Source: Bradyrhizobium hipponense (lineage in GTDB: Bacteria > Pseudomonadota > Alphaproteobacteria > Rhizobiales > Xanthobacteraceae). Taken from it: a stretch of DNA of 58,638 nt. Both the position numbers and the translations under genes were made by a program. The DNA lies in contig NZ_VSTH01000052.1 of the NCBI RefSeq assembly GCF_008123965.1, positions 1 to 58,638 on the forward strand, written 5' to 3'. Below, one piece after another: positions 21,742 through 32,206 of the stretch (position 1 is the first letter of the stretch; each line of letters begins with the position of its first letter). The notes under the pieces were generated by a model. It searched no databases, was not told the DNA's origin, and was given only the letters and a program-made list of their open reading frames with translations.

Positions 21742-23820
21742 CTACCAGCCAATCTTGCTCTTCAGAAATTCAAAGCCGAGCACCTCGAAGCCGGCGCGCT
21801 CCTTGTTGTCCTTGCCGTAGCCGTGGCCGCCGGCGGCCGGCTCGTAGAACCAGGCTTCGTAACCCATCGCCTGCAGCTTTGCCGCCATCTTGCGCGCGTG
21901 GCCGGGATGGACGCGGTCGTCGCGCCGCGTGGTGGCGATCAGGATCGGCGGATAGGGCTGGCCGGGTTTTGCGTTGTGATAGGCGGAGTAGGTCTTCAGC
22001 CAGTCCCATTCCTCCGGCTTGTCGGGATCGCCGTATTCCGCGATCCAGCTCGCGCCGGCGAGCAGCTTGGTGTAGCGGCGCATGTCGATCAGCGGGATGG
22101 TGCAGAACAGCGCGCCAAAACGCTCCGGGTAGCGCACCAGCATGTTGGTGATCAGGATGCCTCCATTTGATCCGCCTTCGGCTGCAATGCGCTTTGCTTT
22201 CGTGACGCCACGGCGCACGAGGTCGGCGGCAACGGCTGCAAAATCGTCGTGCGACAGTTTTTTGCCGGCGAGCCGGCCGGCATCGTGCCAGCGCGTGCCG
22301 AACTCGCCGCCGCCGCGCAAATTCGCCTGCACCGAGGTACCGCCGCGTTCCAGCCATAGCTTGCCGAGCGATGGATCGTAGTAAGGCTTGACCGAATGGC
22401 CGAAGCCGCCATAGGCGCTCATATAGACCGGCGCATCGCCGGTCTCGCCGGCGGGGCCGGTCTGGACATAGGGAATGCGCTCGCCGTCGATCGAGATCGC
22501 CTCGTGCTGCGTCACGACAAGGCCATCGGCGGTGAACGTCTTCGGCGCCTGCTTCAACACGGTCGGGCTTTCGACGCCGCGCTCGATCAATAGCAGCGAG
22601 GGCGGCGTCAGGGGACCCTGCACATTGGCAAGCAAATCGCCATTGCTCTCGGATGCATGACGATCGAGCGGCCAGACGTCGACGACGCCGATGTCGGGGA
22701 GGCCGCCGAGTGTCTCGCGGCTCCAGCCTGTGGCTGACGGCGTGCAAATCTCGAATCGCGGCCTGAGCTCGTCGAGGATCGAGAGCACGAGCTTCCCAGC
22801 GGTCCAGAAGAAGCCTTGTAACGCGGTCCGCGGTCCCGGCTCGAACAGCAGCGTGAAGTCGCGGCTGCCGGCCATGAACGCCGGGAGCGAAATGCCGAGC
22901 ACGGCGTCAGCGGCATAGGTTCGTCCTTCGCTCGACCAGGCCTCGCGCAGCTTGATCGCGAACCAGTCGCTATGCGCCTGCAGCCAGATGCCGGTCGGCA
23001 GGTCGAGCTTTTTCGTGGTGCCGGCTTCATCGCGCAGCCAGATGGCGTAGTGGAAGAAGTCGATCTGGTCGGTGATCCAGGTGCGCGGCCTAGCTCCGGT
23101 GTCGTCGGCGCTGCCATAGACCATCATACGATCGGCCGTGGTCTCGAAGATCACTTGCGCCTGATCGACAGGCTGGCCGCGCCGCCACAACCGAACGGTC
23201 CTCGCATATCCGGAGCTCGTGACCATGCCCTCGCCATAAGCGCTGGACAGCAGCAGCGTATCCGGATCGAGCCAATCGACGCCACCCTTGGCTTCCGGCA
23301 GTGCGAAGCCGTCCGCGACGAAGCTCCTCGTGTCGACGTCGAATTCCCGCAGGGTGACGGCGTCGCTGCCGCCGCGCGACAGGCTCAAGATGACTCGCGA
23401 ACTTCCCGGCCGCGAGCTGATAGAACTCAGCAGCCAGTCTTCACGTTCGCTCGCCGCAAGCCGGTCGATGTCCAGCACGGTCTCCCACGCCGGCCGCGGT
23501 TTCCGAAACTCCGCGAGCGAGGTTTGCCGCCACAGGCCGCGCGGGTTCGTGGCATCCTTCCAGAGATTGTGCAGATGCTCGCCGCGCCGGCTGACATAGG
23601 GGATCTTGTCGGGCCGATCGTAGATCGCGGCGAGCGTATCGCGGTCGCGTTCGAACGCCGCTCCGCCAAACACCCGTACCGTTCTGCTATTCTGCCGCTC
23701 GACGAAGTTCAACGCCCGTCCGCCTTCGATCTTTTCCAACCATAGATAGGGATCATCATCTGGAGTCGAGGCCGTTGGCCTTTCAATCCGCGACTTCAAC
23801 GGCACACCTTTTTTGACCAT
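21742..23820 (-). CDS. Prolyl oligopeptidase-family serine peptidase (S9A)
   Basis: A 692-residue protein of usual S9A size. The N-terminal DDPYLWLEKIEGGRAL and the seven-bladed propeller region are followed by the alpha/beta-hydrolase domain with the catalytic serine in EGGSNGG, the aspartate in RRDDRVHP and the histidine in AGGHGYG, so the triad is complete. No signal peptide is seen. It cleaves small proline-containing peptides, probably in the cytoplasm. It lies downstream of the nif operon on the same strand, 145 bp from the ferredoxin gene. Confidence 0.92.
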   Translation of the reverse strand: MVKKGVPLKSRIERPTASTPDDDPYLWLEKIEGGRALNFVERQNSRTVRVFGGAAFERDRDTLAAIYDRPDKIPYVSRRGEHLHNLWKDATNPRGLWRQTSLAEFRKPRPAWETVLDIDRLAASEREDWLLSSISSRPGSSRVILSLSRGGSDAVTLREFDVDTRSFVADGFALPEAKGGVDWLDPDTLLLSSAYGEGMVTSSGYARTVRLWRRGQPVDQAQVIFETTADRMMVYGSADDTGARPRTWITDQIDFFHYAIWLRDEAGTTKKLDLPTGIWLQAHSDWFAIKLREAWSSEGRTYAADAVLGISLPAFMAGSRDFTLLFEPGPRTALQGFFWTAGKLVLSILDELRPRFEICTPSATGWSRETLGGLPDIGVVDVWPLDRHASESNGDLLANVQGPLTPPSLLLIERGVESPTVLKQAPKTFTADGLVVTQHEAISIDGERIPYVQTGPAGETGDAPVYMSAYGGFGHSVKPYYDPSLGKLWLERGGTSVQANLRGGGEFGTRWHDAGRLAGKKLSHDDFAAVAADLVRRGVTKAKRIAAEGGSNGGILITNMLVRYPERFGALFCTIPLIDMRRYTKLLAGASWIAEYGDPDKPEEWDWLKTYSAYHNAKPGQPYPPILIATTRRDDRVHPGHARKMAAKLQAMGYEAWFYEPAAGGHGYGKDNKERAGFEVLGFEFLKSKIGW

Positions 23821-23965
23821 GATTCACTCCAAGCTTAGCATTGACGCGCACTTTCGACAGGGTTCAAGGCTTCGCGCCGTACATGTCGTCGGCTCGATGC
23901 CGGATCTCCCGAGCTACCTTTGTCTCTGGCAAACCACCCCTGTTCATAGCGAGAGAAAAGTCGGT

Positions 23966-24250
23966 TCAAGCAGCTGGCGCGTGGGTCTGACAGTTTGTCG
24001 GGCAGACCCGGGCGCAGGCGCTGCAGCCGATGCAGGCCCCCTCGTCCTTCATCACCATGATCTTCTTTTCGACCTCATCGTCGTCCTCATCGAGATCGAT
24101 CATCTCGCCGTCCTCGCTCAGACCCTTCAGCGTCATGACCTCGCGGCCGCAGACCTTGTAGCAGCGGCCGCAGCCGATGCACTTGTTTGGATCGATCCAA
24201 ACCAGGTAATCCGGCCTCCAATCGCGGCCGTCGCGGGTCCTGAATGACAT
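23966..24250 (-). CDS. fdxB: Nif-type 2[4Fe-4S] ferredoxin III
   Basis: A 94-residue ferredoxin with two cluster motifs, CIGCGRCYKVC and CIGCSACARVC, separated by an acidic insert (LDEDDDEVEKK). This long spacer is typical of the FdxB/ferredoxin III family of nif operons. It is the last recognised gene of the nifD-K-E-N-X transcript, 13 bp after the preceding gene. It probably carries electrons for nitrogenase or cofactor assembly. Confidence 0.92.
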   Translation of the reverse strand: MSFRTRDGRDWRPDYLVWIDPNKCIGCGRCYKVCGREVMTLKGLSEDGEMIDLDEDDDEVEKKIMVMKDEGACIGCSACARVCPTNCQTHAPAA

Positions 24251-24263
24251 GGCTTGAGGTCCG

Positions 24264-24464
24264 TTATGCTTTGTGTAGCGCCTGGAGATCCTGGCGCTTG
24301 CTTTCGAGCTCGCTGAAGGCGTCGTGGGCCTTCTGCGCCACGCTCAGGATCGCGGTCCAGTTGACAGGCAACTCCTCGGAGAGGTCGTGGAGGTCCATCT
24401 TGGCCTGGGTCGCTTTGGCCGACAGCTTCTTTATTTCCGCTTTCAGGCTTTCAACATCGCTCAT
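24264..24464 (-). CDS. Nif-associated small helical protein (CCE_0567/DUF683 type)
   Basis: A 66-residue, two-helix protein (MSDVESLKAEIKKLSAKAT..., LPVNWTAILSVAQKAHDAF). The length and the position between the NifX-associated protein and the ferredoxin match the CCE_0567/DUF683 family found in nif operons. A metal-binding role has been proposed for relatives. Spacing of 7 and 13 bp to its neighbours shows co-transcription. Confidence 0.85.
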   Translation of the reverse strand: MSDVESLKAEIKKLSAKATQAKMDLHDLSEELPVNWTAILSVAQKAHDAFSELESKRQDLQALHKA

Positions 24465-24471
24465 ACTTGCC

Positions 24472-24942
24472 TCAATAATTCGCCACTTCCGGGAACTCGC
24501 GGATCATCTCAACACCACTGTTGACGATTTTGTCGCCTTGGTCCGCAAGATGACAGAGATCGTTGAAACCAAAGCGATGCACGTCCCGTAGCTGCTTGCT
24601 CACGACAACGAGCCGGCCCCCGATCAGCACGATCCGGCCGAACCCTTCATGATGCATCTTCAGCATTGGCGAGATCATCACACCCGTCGCCTTCTCGATC
24701 GAAAGCGCAATGGCGTCAAAGAACAACTGCAGCCGCCATGTCGTGGCGGGGTCGGGATTGCCGACGATCGGCAGCGCACGGCGCTTGCGCTTGTCGAGAA
24801 TGTAGGGTTCTAGCAGGTCGAGGTCCTTCTTGCCCTCCCAGGCGCCGTGGGTGTCCTGGGCGCGCCAGATCTTGATGAGCTCTTTGAGAAATGGCCGCTC
24901 CGCCGCGGCGGCGGCTGGAGTGATTTCACACCGATCGGGCAT
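24472..24942 (-). CDS. NifX-associated protein (DUF269)
   Basis: A 156-residue protein that follows nifX by 10 bp. It has the family signatures [19 protein letters not shown] and the end [16 protein letters not shown]. Present in most diazotrophs next to nifX; thought to take part in cofactor maturation, though the exact step is unknown. Confidence 0.9.
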   Translation of the reverse strand: MPDRCEITPAAAAAERPFLKELIKIWRAQDTHGAWEGKKDLDLLEPYILDKRKRRALPIVGNPDPATTWRLQLFFDAIALSIEKATGVMISPMLKMHHEGFGRIVLIGGRLVVVSKQLRDVHRFGFNDLCHLADQGDKIVNSGVEMIREFPEVANY

Positions 24943-24952
24943 CCTCTTTCCT

Positions 24953-25348
24953 TCAGGCTTCGAAATCCACCGTACGTTCCGGGCTTTTGGTGAGCAGCTT
25001 CCGCAGCCAGGGCGGCGGCGACCCCTTCAGCACGGTTTCGAGTTTGACGCAAAGGTCGTCGATGGGCTCTGGTTGCAGCACCTTCATCGGATGGATGTTG
25101 CTCGCGACGACTCGCGCAGCACCCGAGCCGCCGATCGCCGCAACATAGAGGATTGCGCAGTCCCTGATCGCCTCGATCTTCGGCGCCAGCTTATCCTCAT
25201 TGCCGTCTTCCGTGAGGTCACCGCCGAACTGAACTGCCTCAATAAACCGATGCCCGTCCGGGCCGACCTCGTAGATCGCGATGTTCTTGGCCCAGCCAAA
25301 GTGCGCATCGACGTGCTTCAAGTCCTGAGTGGCGAATGCAACTTTCAT
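24953..25348 (-). CDS. nifX: Nitrogenase cofactor carrier NifX
   Basis: A 131-residue NifX/NifB-C-terminal-like protein ([21 protein letters not shown] at its start). It starts inside the nifN stop as ATGA, so it is translationally coupled. NifX binds the NifB-co/VK-cluster precursors of FeMo-co and passes them to NifEN. Complete and of normal length apart from a slightly short C-terminus. Confidence 0.93.
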   Translation of the reverse strand: MKVAFATQDLKHVDAHFGWAKNIAIYEVGPDGHRFIEAVQFGGDLTEDGNEDKLAPKIEAIRDCAILYVAAIGGSGAARVVASNIHPMKVLQPEPIDDLCVKLETVLKGSPPPWLRKLLTKSPERTVDFEA

Positions 25349-26751
25349 CCGTGTTTTCTCTCTCCCTGCTCAATGCAACTGGGGCGGATGGACCTGCAGG
25401 TCACCGCAGGTGATGGCCAGGTGTCGGGCGTCGGCCCATGGTTGGTTTCGCGGTCGGTGATGATCAGATTGGCGATATCAAAGATCAGATCGCGCGTGCC
25501 GCGATAGCCAACGGTCGTGAGGTGCGCAGCGCCAAGGCGATCGAACATCGGAAAGCCCACCCGGAGGAACGGAACATTGAGTCGCGAAGCGGCCTGCCGA
25601 CCATGTGAATGCGACATCAAGAGGTCGCAGTCACGTGACCTTGCAAGCTCTTCAAGATCCTCCAGATCGCCGATCAGGATGTCCTCGGTCCTGACCCGCT
25701 GGAGCACCGGTGAGTTCGTCGTCGTCACCGCAGCCGTTACCTGCGCCCCCATCTCGTGGAGGAAGCTGGAGAGATCGAATAACAAGTCCGGCTCGGCGCC
25801 GATCGCGAGCTTGCGGCCGCCGATATGGAAATGGGCATCCAGCATGGCGTCTGCCAGCTGTCCACGCTGCCGGCGATATTTCGAAGGCACCGACCGGCCG
25901 CTGATCTCGCTCAGAAACGCGATGAATTCGTCATTTGGAATAAGGCCGCAGAGCCGCTCGAACAGACGGAACGGCGTGCCTGTCCGCGCCCGCATGATCT
26001 CGGCCGCACGGCGCATTTGCGCGCCGATCGCGATCGTCCAGGCCGCCTGCCCCATGGTCGCGATCTCGTCCAATCCAATGCCGCCGATCGTGGTCGGCGT
26101 GAATTCGTCGGGGATGTGGCCATCAAGCGAACCGGCAACGTCCGGCAGGAAGGAGGGCTTGAGCCCAAAATCCTCAAAGATCGTGCGAAGCTCGTCGAGA
26201 TCGCCGGGCGTGAGGTGGCAGCCAGGTAGCACGTTGACGCGGGAGCCATCGCGCGGTCTCGCTGCGTCGACGGGAGCCACGAGCACCTCGATCATCCGCG
26301 CCACTGTCTTGCCCCAGCCATCCTGAAAGGCATCCTTGAAATCCGGCGTCGAGACGTAGACAAGGGGAAGCTTTTCGAGCTGCGGATGCTTCTGCCGGAT
26401 CAACCGGATGAAGGCCTCGACGTCATCGCCGTTGGTCTCGGTGACGCCAGTCGAATTGATACCAATGATCTCGGGCTCGACGCGATTGTAGATGTTGAGG
26501 ATCGCCTGTTCGAGATTCTCGTGACCGCCGAGCACGGTGGCAACCTCGCTCATGGCGGTCGTCTGCATCGGCACGGCTTCGTTGAAATGGCGCACGAACA
26601 GCGTCAGCCCGAAGGAGGCGCAACCTTGCGGGCCGTGCAAAAGCGGCATCGCGCCGCGCAGGCCCATGAAGGCAAATGAGCCGCCGATCGGCTGGCTCAT
26701 CTTGAGCGGATTGACCGAACAGGCTTTCTTCGAGGCAGTGACGATCGCCAT
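25345..26751 (-). CDS. nifN: Nitrogenase cofactor assembly scaffold NifN
   Basis: A 468-residue protein homologous to NifK. The N-terminus has NPLKMSQPIGGSFAFMGL and GPQGCASFGLTLFVRHF, then the family STPDFKDAFQDGW segment and KLAIGAEPDLLFDLSSFL. With NifE it forms the tetramer where the FeMo-co precursor is matured. It starts 9 bp after nifE with a GGAG site (GGAGAACGACATG) and overlaps nifX. No damage seen. Confidence 0.95.
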   Translation of the reverse strand: MAIVTASKKACSVNPLKMSQPIGGSFAFMGLRGAMPLLHGPQGCASFGLTLFVRHFNEAVPMQTTAMSEVATVLGGHENLEQAILNIYNRVEPEIIGINSTGVTETNGDDVEAFIRLIRQKHPQLEKLPLVYVSTPDFKDAFQDGWGKTVARMIEVLVAPVDAARPRDGSRVNVLPGCHLTPGDLDELRTIFEDFGLKPSFLPDVAGSLDGHIPDEFTPTTIGGIGLDEIATMGQAAWTIAIGAQMRRAAEIMRARTGTPFRLFERLCGLIPNDEFIAFLSEISGRSVPSKYRRQRGQLADAMLDAHFHIGGRKLAIGAEPDLLFDLSSFLHEMGAQVTAAVTTTNSPVLQRVRTEDILIGDLEDLEELARSRDCDLLMSHSHGRQAASRLNVPFLRVGFPMFDRLGAAHLTTVGYRGTRDLIFDIANLIITDRETNHGPTPDTWPSPAVTCRSIRPSCIEQGERKHG

Positions 26752-26760
26752 GTCGTTCTC

Positions 26761-28404
26761 CTACTCCGCCGCCTGCAGCGCCGGGGGCTGGAGATCGGAA
26801 TGAATGTCCTTACAAGCAAGACACCTTGCGGTGGAATTGGTGCACGACTTGGCGGGTTCGACGAGGTTCGGGCCATGCGCCGCAATCGCGCTCTCACCAT
26901 CGCCGACCTCACTTTTGTTGGAGAAACTTATCGTCTTGACGCCGTTCGTGTTCGCGCCCCGAACTGGATCAACCGCTTGCGCATGCATCTGCGCAACCGC
27001 CTTTGCCTGACGCTTCCAATCGAACTCATCCCAGGGCGCGGCTTGGCGGAGCTGATGCCATATCGGATTGTAGAGCGCTTTCTCGATCTCCTCCATGAGC
27101 TTGACGATCCCGACATAGCCCATATAGGCGTGGCAGCGCTCCTGGTTGATATCGAGCCATGGCGTCGCCGCCTTTAGTGCGACGAATTGCGACTTGCCGC
27201 CCGAGAGCATGATGTCGGCTTTTGCGCCCTTGAGCATCTTGTAGATCTCGTGAGGTGACATGTCCTCGATCATATGGGCGTGCTGGCCTATTAATTCCTT
27301 GATACGTTCCTTGTCCTTCTCGGTCGATTTCTTCACGGACGTGCCGACGATTTCGAGCCCGGCCTCCTGCAAAGCGGCCACCATCGACCAGGATTTCACG
27401 CCACCGGTGATGAGAACGACCCTCTTGCCGGCAAACCGCGGCTTGAAACGTTCGATCGCAGTCCAGGCTTTGGTCTCTTCGCGTGCGATCAGGGCTTGCG
27501 TTCGTTCCATCAGCTCAGCCGGCGCGCCACGTTCGATCAGCATGCGCGCAATCTGGCGCAGTGAATCGCTGGAATCCTCAATACCGTAGAACGAGCCTTC
27601 AAAAAACGGGATGCCGTAGCGCTGCTTCATCTTGCTTGCGACGTTGATCATTGCCTTTGAGCAGACCATCATCGCGGCTTTGGCTCGGTGCGAACAAGCG
27701 ACCTCGCGATACTTGCCGTCCCCCGAGATGCACGACAGGATCCGAATTCCGAGTTCATCGAGCAGCGGCTTGACCTGCCAGAGCTCACCGGACAGGTTGT
27801 ATTCGCCGATGATGTTGATGTCATACGGAGTGGTGTAATCGGGCTCTCCAGTACCGATGACGTGCTCCAGCAGTGCTTCGCCTGCGAGCTTGTTACCAAG
27901 GTTCTTCGACCCCACAAATCCCGGTGCATTGATGGGAATGACCGGTTTGCCGAATTTGGCAGAGGCCGCCTTGCAGACCATATCGATGTCGTCACCGATC
28001 ATTGCGGGCACGCATGTCTGGTAGACGAAGATGGCCTGCGGGTTGTATTTCTCTGTGATCTCCTTGACTGCCCTGTACAGCCGCTTCTCGCCGCCGAACA
28101 CGACGTCGGTCTCGCTCATGTCAGTGGTGAAGCTTCTGCGCCACAGATCGGAGCCGGAGGAGGCGGAACCGCGATTGTCCCAGGAATTGCCCTCACAGGC
28201 GATTGGACCATGCACAAGATGGGCGACATCGGTGAAGGGCTGCAGTGCGATTTTGGCGCCATCGAAGGCACACCCGCCGGCGGCGCCGCCCGGCTTCAGC
28301 TGCTTGGTGCATCCATTCTTGCGCTCGACGTTCGACTTGCTCGCGTTCCTGGCGCAGCCCGGTTCGTTAAAGACGTCCTGTATGGTCGTGGGAAGCGAAG
28401 TCAT
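26761..28404 (-). CDS. nifE: Nitrogenase cofactor assembly scaffold NifE
   Basis: About 547 residues from ATG 28404 (MTSLPTTIQDVFNEPGC). It has the cysteine-containing motifs PGGAAGGCAFDGAK, HGPIACEGNSW and QTCVPAMIGDD, matching the P-cluster-like positions of the NifD superfamily. The C-terminal 50 residues carry an extra Cys-containing tail (KSCTNSTARCLACK), often seen in rhizobial NifE. A start at 28437 is possible but less likely. Scaffold partner of NifN; operon position between nifK and nifN. Confidence 0.95.
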   Translation of the reverse strand: MTSLPTTIQDVFNEPGCARNASKSNVERKNGCTKQLKPGGAAGGCAFDGAKIALQPFTDVAHLVHGPIACEGNSWDNRGSASSGSDLWRRSFTTDMSETDVVFGGEKRLYRAVKEITEKYNPQAIFVYQTCVPAMIGDDIDMVCKAASAKFGKPVIPINAPGFVGSKNLGNKLAGEALLEHVIGTGEPDYTTPYDINIIGEYNLSGELWQVKPLLDELGIRILSCISGDGKYREVACSHRAKAAMMVCSKAMINVASKMKQRYGIPFFEGSFYGIEDSSDSLRQIARMLIERGAPAELMERTQALIAREETKAWTAIERFKPRFAGKRVVLITGGVKSWSMVAALQEAGLEIVGTSVKKSTEKDKERIKELIGQHAHMIEDMSPHEIYKMLKGAKADIMLSGGKSQFVALKAATPWLDINQERCHAYMGYVGIVKLMEEIEKALYNPIWHQLRQAAPWDEFDWKRQAKAVAQMHAQAVDPVRGANTNGVKTISFSNKSEVGDGESAIAAHGPNLVEPAKSCTNSTARCLACKDIHSDLQPPALQAAE

Positions 28405-28521
28405 GGTGTCTCTTTCGGGGATGTCAAGACACCGCACAGACCAAGAGGATGGCCGGCGGATAACCTGTGATCCCCGCCACAGCGCCGCTGTTCCTGCGGA
28501 CGATGAGGCGGGGCGCTCGCC

Positions 28522-30084
28522 TTAGCGTATGATGTCGAAGCTGTAGTCTGTCTTGCCAACCGAGCTGGTTTTTCTATCGATCTCATCAAAGATCTTGTCG
28601 AGAATCTTGACCAGCACATTCATGCCACCCTGATAGCCCCACACTGGATAACGATGGTGATGATGGCGATCGAAGATGGGAAACCCGATGCGGATTAGTG
28701 GCGTTCCAGTGTCACGCTCGAGATACTTGCCGTAGGTGTTACCGATCAGGAAGTCGACCGGTTCTGTGAACAGGAGCGAACGCATGTGCCAGAGATCCTT
28801 GCCTGGGAAGGCGCGGCAGTTTTTACCGAACGGCGAGCTCGCGAACAGCGCCTGCATCTTCTGCTCCCAGGCCTTACTCCCGTTCGTCGACAGCACGTGG
28901 GTCGGCTCAGCGCCGAGCTCCAGCAAGAATGCGGCCAGGCCATAGCAGAGGTCCGGATCGCCGTAGATCGCGAACTTCTTGCCGTGAACATGCGCGCTGG
29001 AGTCAGCCATTGCGTCTACCAGACGCCCGCGCTCCCGCTCCAGGGCATTTGGAATTGCCCTGTTGGTGATACGCGACAGCGTCATCAGGAACTCGTCCGT
29101 GGCGCTGACGCCCAGCGGGTGATTGAAGGCGACGACCTCCTGGTCGTGCCCCTTGATGAAGGCCAACGTCTTCTCCGTACAATATTGCTGCATGGAAATG
29201 GTTGCTTTCGCGTGGACTGCGTTCGCGGCATCCTTCAGTGTGGTGCCGCCATCATACATGCGGAACTCGCCGTCGGTGGGGGTGTCGAACACGTCACTGT
29301 TATCCGCGAGGATCGTATAGCCGATCCTCATCAGCTTGAAGATGCGCTTTATCTCACGGATGTTGCCGACAGTGTAGCCGTCGAAGCCACCGATGAAGTT
29401 GATCGTGTTGTTCGCTCTGCGCTGGAGTTTTGGCGCCGTGCCGGCTTTGCCATCCCAGAAATGCTCGAGGATGCCCTTGAGCGTGTTGTCGTAGCCCGTA
29501 ACGTGGCTACCGACGAATGCAGGAGTGTGAGCGAATGGTACGTCGTAGTCCGCGGGGACTGAACCTTTTTCCTTTGATGTTTTGATGAAGGCGTTGAGGT
29601 CGTCGCCGATGACTTCCGCCATGCAGGTCGTCGCGACCGCGATCATCTTCGGCTTGTACATGTTGTAGCTGTTGGCAAGCCCGTCGGTGAGATTGTTGAG
29701 GCCCCCGAACACAGCCGCGTCTTCCGTCATGGACGAGGAGACGCATGAGGTCGGCTCCTTGAAGTGCCGTGACAGATGGCTGCGATAATACGCGACGCAG
29801 CCCTGTGAGCCATGGACGAACGGCAGTGTGCTCTCGAACCCGAGCGCGGCGAACACCGCACCTAGCGGCTGGCAAGCCTTCGCCGGATTAACGGTTAGCG
29901 CCTCGCGGGCGAAGTTCTTCTCGCGGTATTCGGGCGTCTTGGACCATTCTTTGATACGGTCGACTTCGGCGGGATCGTGCGGATTCTCAAATAGCGCCTT
30001 CTTATTGGCCAGCATCTGCTGGTATTCGTCTCCCCGGAAAAGCTCAGAGTGGTCGAGTATGTGTTCGGCGTTCTGTGTCATCAT
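28522..30084 (-). CDS. nifK: Nitrogenase MoFe protein beta chain NifK
   Basis: A 520-residue protein. P-cluster cysteines are in place: Cys71 (PAKACQPLG), Cys96 (GSQGCVAYY) and Cys154 ([11 protein letters not shown]), with the nearby [15 protein letters not shown] segment. The C-terminus ([19 protein letters not shown]) is of normal length. With NifD it forms the alpha2beta2 MoFe protein. It follows nifD by 78 bp in the same transcript. Confidence 0.97.
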   Translation of the reverse strand: MMTQNAEHILDHSELFRGDEYQQMLANKKALFENPHDPAEVDRIKEWSKTPEYREKNFAREALTVNPAKACQPLGAVFAALGFESTLPFVHGSQGCVAYYRSHLSRHFKEPTSCVSSSMTEDAAVFGGLNNLTDGLANSYNMYKPKMIAVATTCMAEVIGDDLNAFIKTSKEKGSVPADYDVPFAHTPAFVGSHVTGYDNTLKGILEHFWDGKAGTAPKLQRRANNTINFIGGFDGYTVGNIREIKRIFKLMRIGYTILADNSDVFDTPTDGEFRMYDGGTTLKDAANAVHAKATISMQQYCTEKTLAFIKGHDQEVVAFNHPLGVSATDEFLMTLSRITNRAIPNALERERGRLVDAMADSSAHVHGKKFAIYGDPDLCYGLAAFLLELGAEPTHVLSTNGSKAWEQKMQALFASSPFGKNCRAFPGKDLWHMRSLLFTEPVDFLIGNTYGKYLERDTGTPLIRIGFPIFDRHHHHRYPVWGYQGGMNVLVKILDKIFDEIDRKTSSVGKTDYSFDIIR

Positions 30085-30162
30085 GGCACTCTTTGGGTTC
30101 TTGTGTTCGTTCTCCTGCCCTTGCCCTCCGCTGCGGAAGAAAGGGCCCGGGCGTCGGCGTTC

Positions 30163-31665
30163 CTATTCCGCCGCCATGAGGCTCGGCCGCGGAGCGTCCT
30201 TCCAAGGTGCCGTGGTCTTCCCCCAGATCGGGGAATTGATCGCCATGTCCATGTCGCGGGCGAAGATCGCGAAGCCGTCGTAGCCGTGGTAGGGACCCGA
30301 GTAGTCCCAGGAATGCATTTGACGGAACGGCACGCCCATTTTCTGGAAGACGTATTTTTCCTTGATACCGGAACCTACGAGGTCTGGCCGGATCTTTTCG
30401 ACGAAGCGCTCGAATTCGTAGCCGGTGACATCGTCGTAGATCAGCGTGCCATCTTTGACGTAGTGCTGAGCGGTGCGTTGGTAGTCATCGTTATGCCCGA
30501 ACTCATAGCCTGTGCCGACAACATCCATGCCGAGGTCCTCGTAGGCGCCGATGACGTGGCGAGGACGTAAGCCGCCGACGAACAGCATTACGGTCTTGCC
30601 TTCGAGCCGCGGCCGGTATTTCGCGGTCACCGCGTCGACAAGCGGCTGATATTTCGCGATGACGCGCTCGGCGCCTTCTTTGATCTTATCATCGAAGAAG
30701 CTTGCAATTTTGCGCAGCGACTCCGCGATTTTTGAAGGCCCGAAGAAGTTGTACTCGCACCAGGGAATCCCGAACTTTTCCTCCATGTGCCGTGAGATGT
30801 AGTTCATCGAGCGATAGCAATGCAATATGTTGAGCTTCGCCTTCGGCGTCGCCTCCAATTCAGCCAGAGATCCATCCCCGGACCACTGGGCGATGACGCG
30901 CAGACCCATTTCTTCGAGCAGGATCCGTGAGGACCAGGCATCGCCGCCGATGTTGTAGTCGCCGATAATCGCAACATCATATGGCGTCGGCTCAAATCTA
31001 GAGCTGGCCTCTGGGGCGCTCTTGTCGAAGATCCAATCTCGAACTGCGTCGTTCGCGATGTGATGGCCGAGCGATTGTGACACGCCACGAAAACCCTCGC
31101 ACCGCACAGGCACGATGGTTTTTCCGCCATATTCCTTTGACTTTTCTCTGGAGACCGCCTCGATATCGTCGCCGATCAAACCGATCGGACATTCGGACTG
31201 AATGGTGATGCCCCTGTTGAGAGGAAATAGCTCCTGGAGCTCATCGATGAGTTTGGTGACCTTTTTATCGCCGCCGAACACGATATCCTTTTCCTGGAAA
31301 TCGGAGGTGAACTGCAGTGTCACGAAGGTGTCGATGCCGGTCGTGCCGACGTAATAGTTGCGCCGCGAGCCCCATGAGTACTGACCACAGCCGACCGGAC
31401 CGTGGCTAATGTGGATCATGTCCTTGATCGGCCCCCAGACCACGCCCTTGGACCCTGCGTAGGCGCAGCCACGGATGGTCATCACGCCCGGAATGGACTT
31501 GATATTCGACTTGACGCCACAATCCGACTTCCCCGCCTCGTGAACACTGAGATGTTTGGCGCGCCTTTTGGCGGTCTTCTCTGGGTAGACCTTCAACACC
31601 TCATCGATTAGCTGCTTGTTGCGCGCCTTGATCTCAGCGACGCTCTGGGTAGTTGCTCGGCTCAT
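30163..31665 (-). CDS. nifD: Nitrogenase MoFe protein alpha chain NifD
   Basis: A 500-residue protein with all key ligands: P-cluster Cys67, Cys93 and Cys159 ([31 protein letters not shown]), and FeMo-co ligands Cys283 (LHCYRSMNY) and His451 ([10 protein letters not shown]). The active site of N2 reduction sits here. It is the first gene of the nifDKENX operon. nifH is not beside it, as in Bradyrhizobium where nifH is separate. The likely promoter lies about 370 bp upstream, at 32047-32062. Confidence 0.97.
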   Translation of the reverse strand: MSRATTQSVAEIKARNKQLIDEVLKVYPEKTAKRRAKHLSVHEAGKSDCGVKSNIKSIPGVMTIRGCAYAGSKGVVWGPIKDMIHISHGPVGCGQYSWGSRRNYYVGTTGIDTFVTLQFTSDFQEKDIVFGGDKKVTKLIDELQELFPLNRGITIQSECPIGLIGDDIEAVSREKSKEYGGKTIVPVRCEGFRGVSQSLGHHIANDAVRDWIFDKSAPEASSRFEPTPYDVAIIGDYNIGGDAWSSRILLEEMGLRVIAQWSGDGSLAELEATPKAKLNILHCYRSMNYISRHMEEKFGIPWCEYNFFGPSKIAESLRKIASFFDDKIKEGAERVIAKYQPLVDAVTAKYRPRLEGKTVMLFVGGLRPRHVIGAYEDLGMDVVGTGYEFGHNDDYQRTAQHYVKDGTLIYDDVTGYEFERFVEKIRPDLVGSGIKEKYVFQKMGVPFRQMHSWDYSGPYHGYDGFAIFARDMDMAINSPIWGKTTAPWKDAPRPSLMAAE

Positions 31666-32035
31666 ACAAATTTCCTTTCGATTGTCGTCTCAAATCAAGA
31701 AGCGACGCTTTTCCGGTAGACCGACGGATTTCCGATCCGGCGTTCAGGTGTAAAGCGTGGAATCTCCGTGACCGGTCCTACCGATCGCAACTTCGCAGCC
31801 TTCTGGACCATGCGGCAGCGGTCGTTCACGATCTTGTAGTTCATCTCGGCTGAGCGCTTGCGAGCGCGGTGTGTGTGACGCTGTTGATTTGTCGACGGGA
31901 TCGCTGACCAAGACGCGTCTCGGTGAAGTCATGCCTGCTCTCCAGCGGTTGGTCATATCGGCTTCTTTACTCACTGCCTGCCATCAGGGGCGTGGCCCTC
32001 TGCATGTTGATGCAAAGGGCTAACAGCCGCCTCTT
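31666..32035 (-). other. Long nifD leader region with a possible small ORF
   Basis: The predicted transcript start is near 32035 and nifD begins at 31665, which gives a leader of about 370 nt. No second -24/-12 element was found closer to nifD. On the same strand ATG 31844 opens a 49-codon frame (MNYKIVNDRCRMVQKAA...) ending at 31695, and an overlapping 76-codon frame covers 31744-31974. The first half of the 49-codon frame has strong G/C at third positions. Function, if any, unknown. Confidence 0.4.
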
Positions 32036-32046
32036 GCGCAGGGGTC

Positions 32047-32062
32047 TGCAACGAGTGTGCCA
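32047..32062 (-). promoter_or_regulatory. Sigma-54 promoter of the nifDKENX operon
   Basis: The minus strand reads TGGCACACTCGTTGCA, a perfect -24/-12 element (TGGCAC-N5-TTGCA, GG-N10-GC). Confidence 0.85.
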
Positions 32063-32172
32063 GCGCTGGTTGAATACAAAAACCCACGTCTGTAGAGATA
32101 GATAGCTGGCAGGATGCGGATTGTTAGAAACCTGACCCTGTCTGGCACCGACAGGCATACCCGCTAACGCCC

Positions 32173-32188
32173 TGTCTGAAACAAAACA
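32173..32188. promoter_or_regulatory. NifA upstream activator site of the nifD promoter
   Basis: TGT-CTGAAACAAA-ACA has the exact TGT-N10-ACA form and lies about 111 bp above the -24 element at 32062, a normal distance for NifA with IHF bending. A weaker TGT-N9-ACA dyad sits between them at 32139-32153. Confidence 0.75.
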
Positions 32189-32206
32189 ATCAGTTGCGCT
32201 CTCCGC

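Noticed and set aside
32139..32153. TGT...ACA dyad between the nifD promoter and its NifA site
   Set aside because: The spacer is 9 bases, not 10. The site at 32173-32188 fits exactly, so this one is only mentioned as a weak extra.
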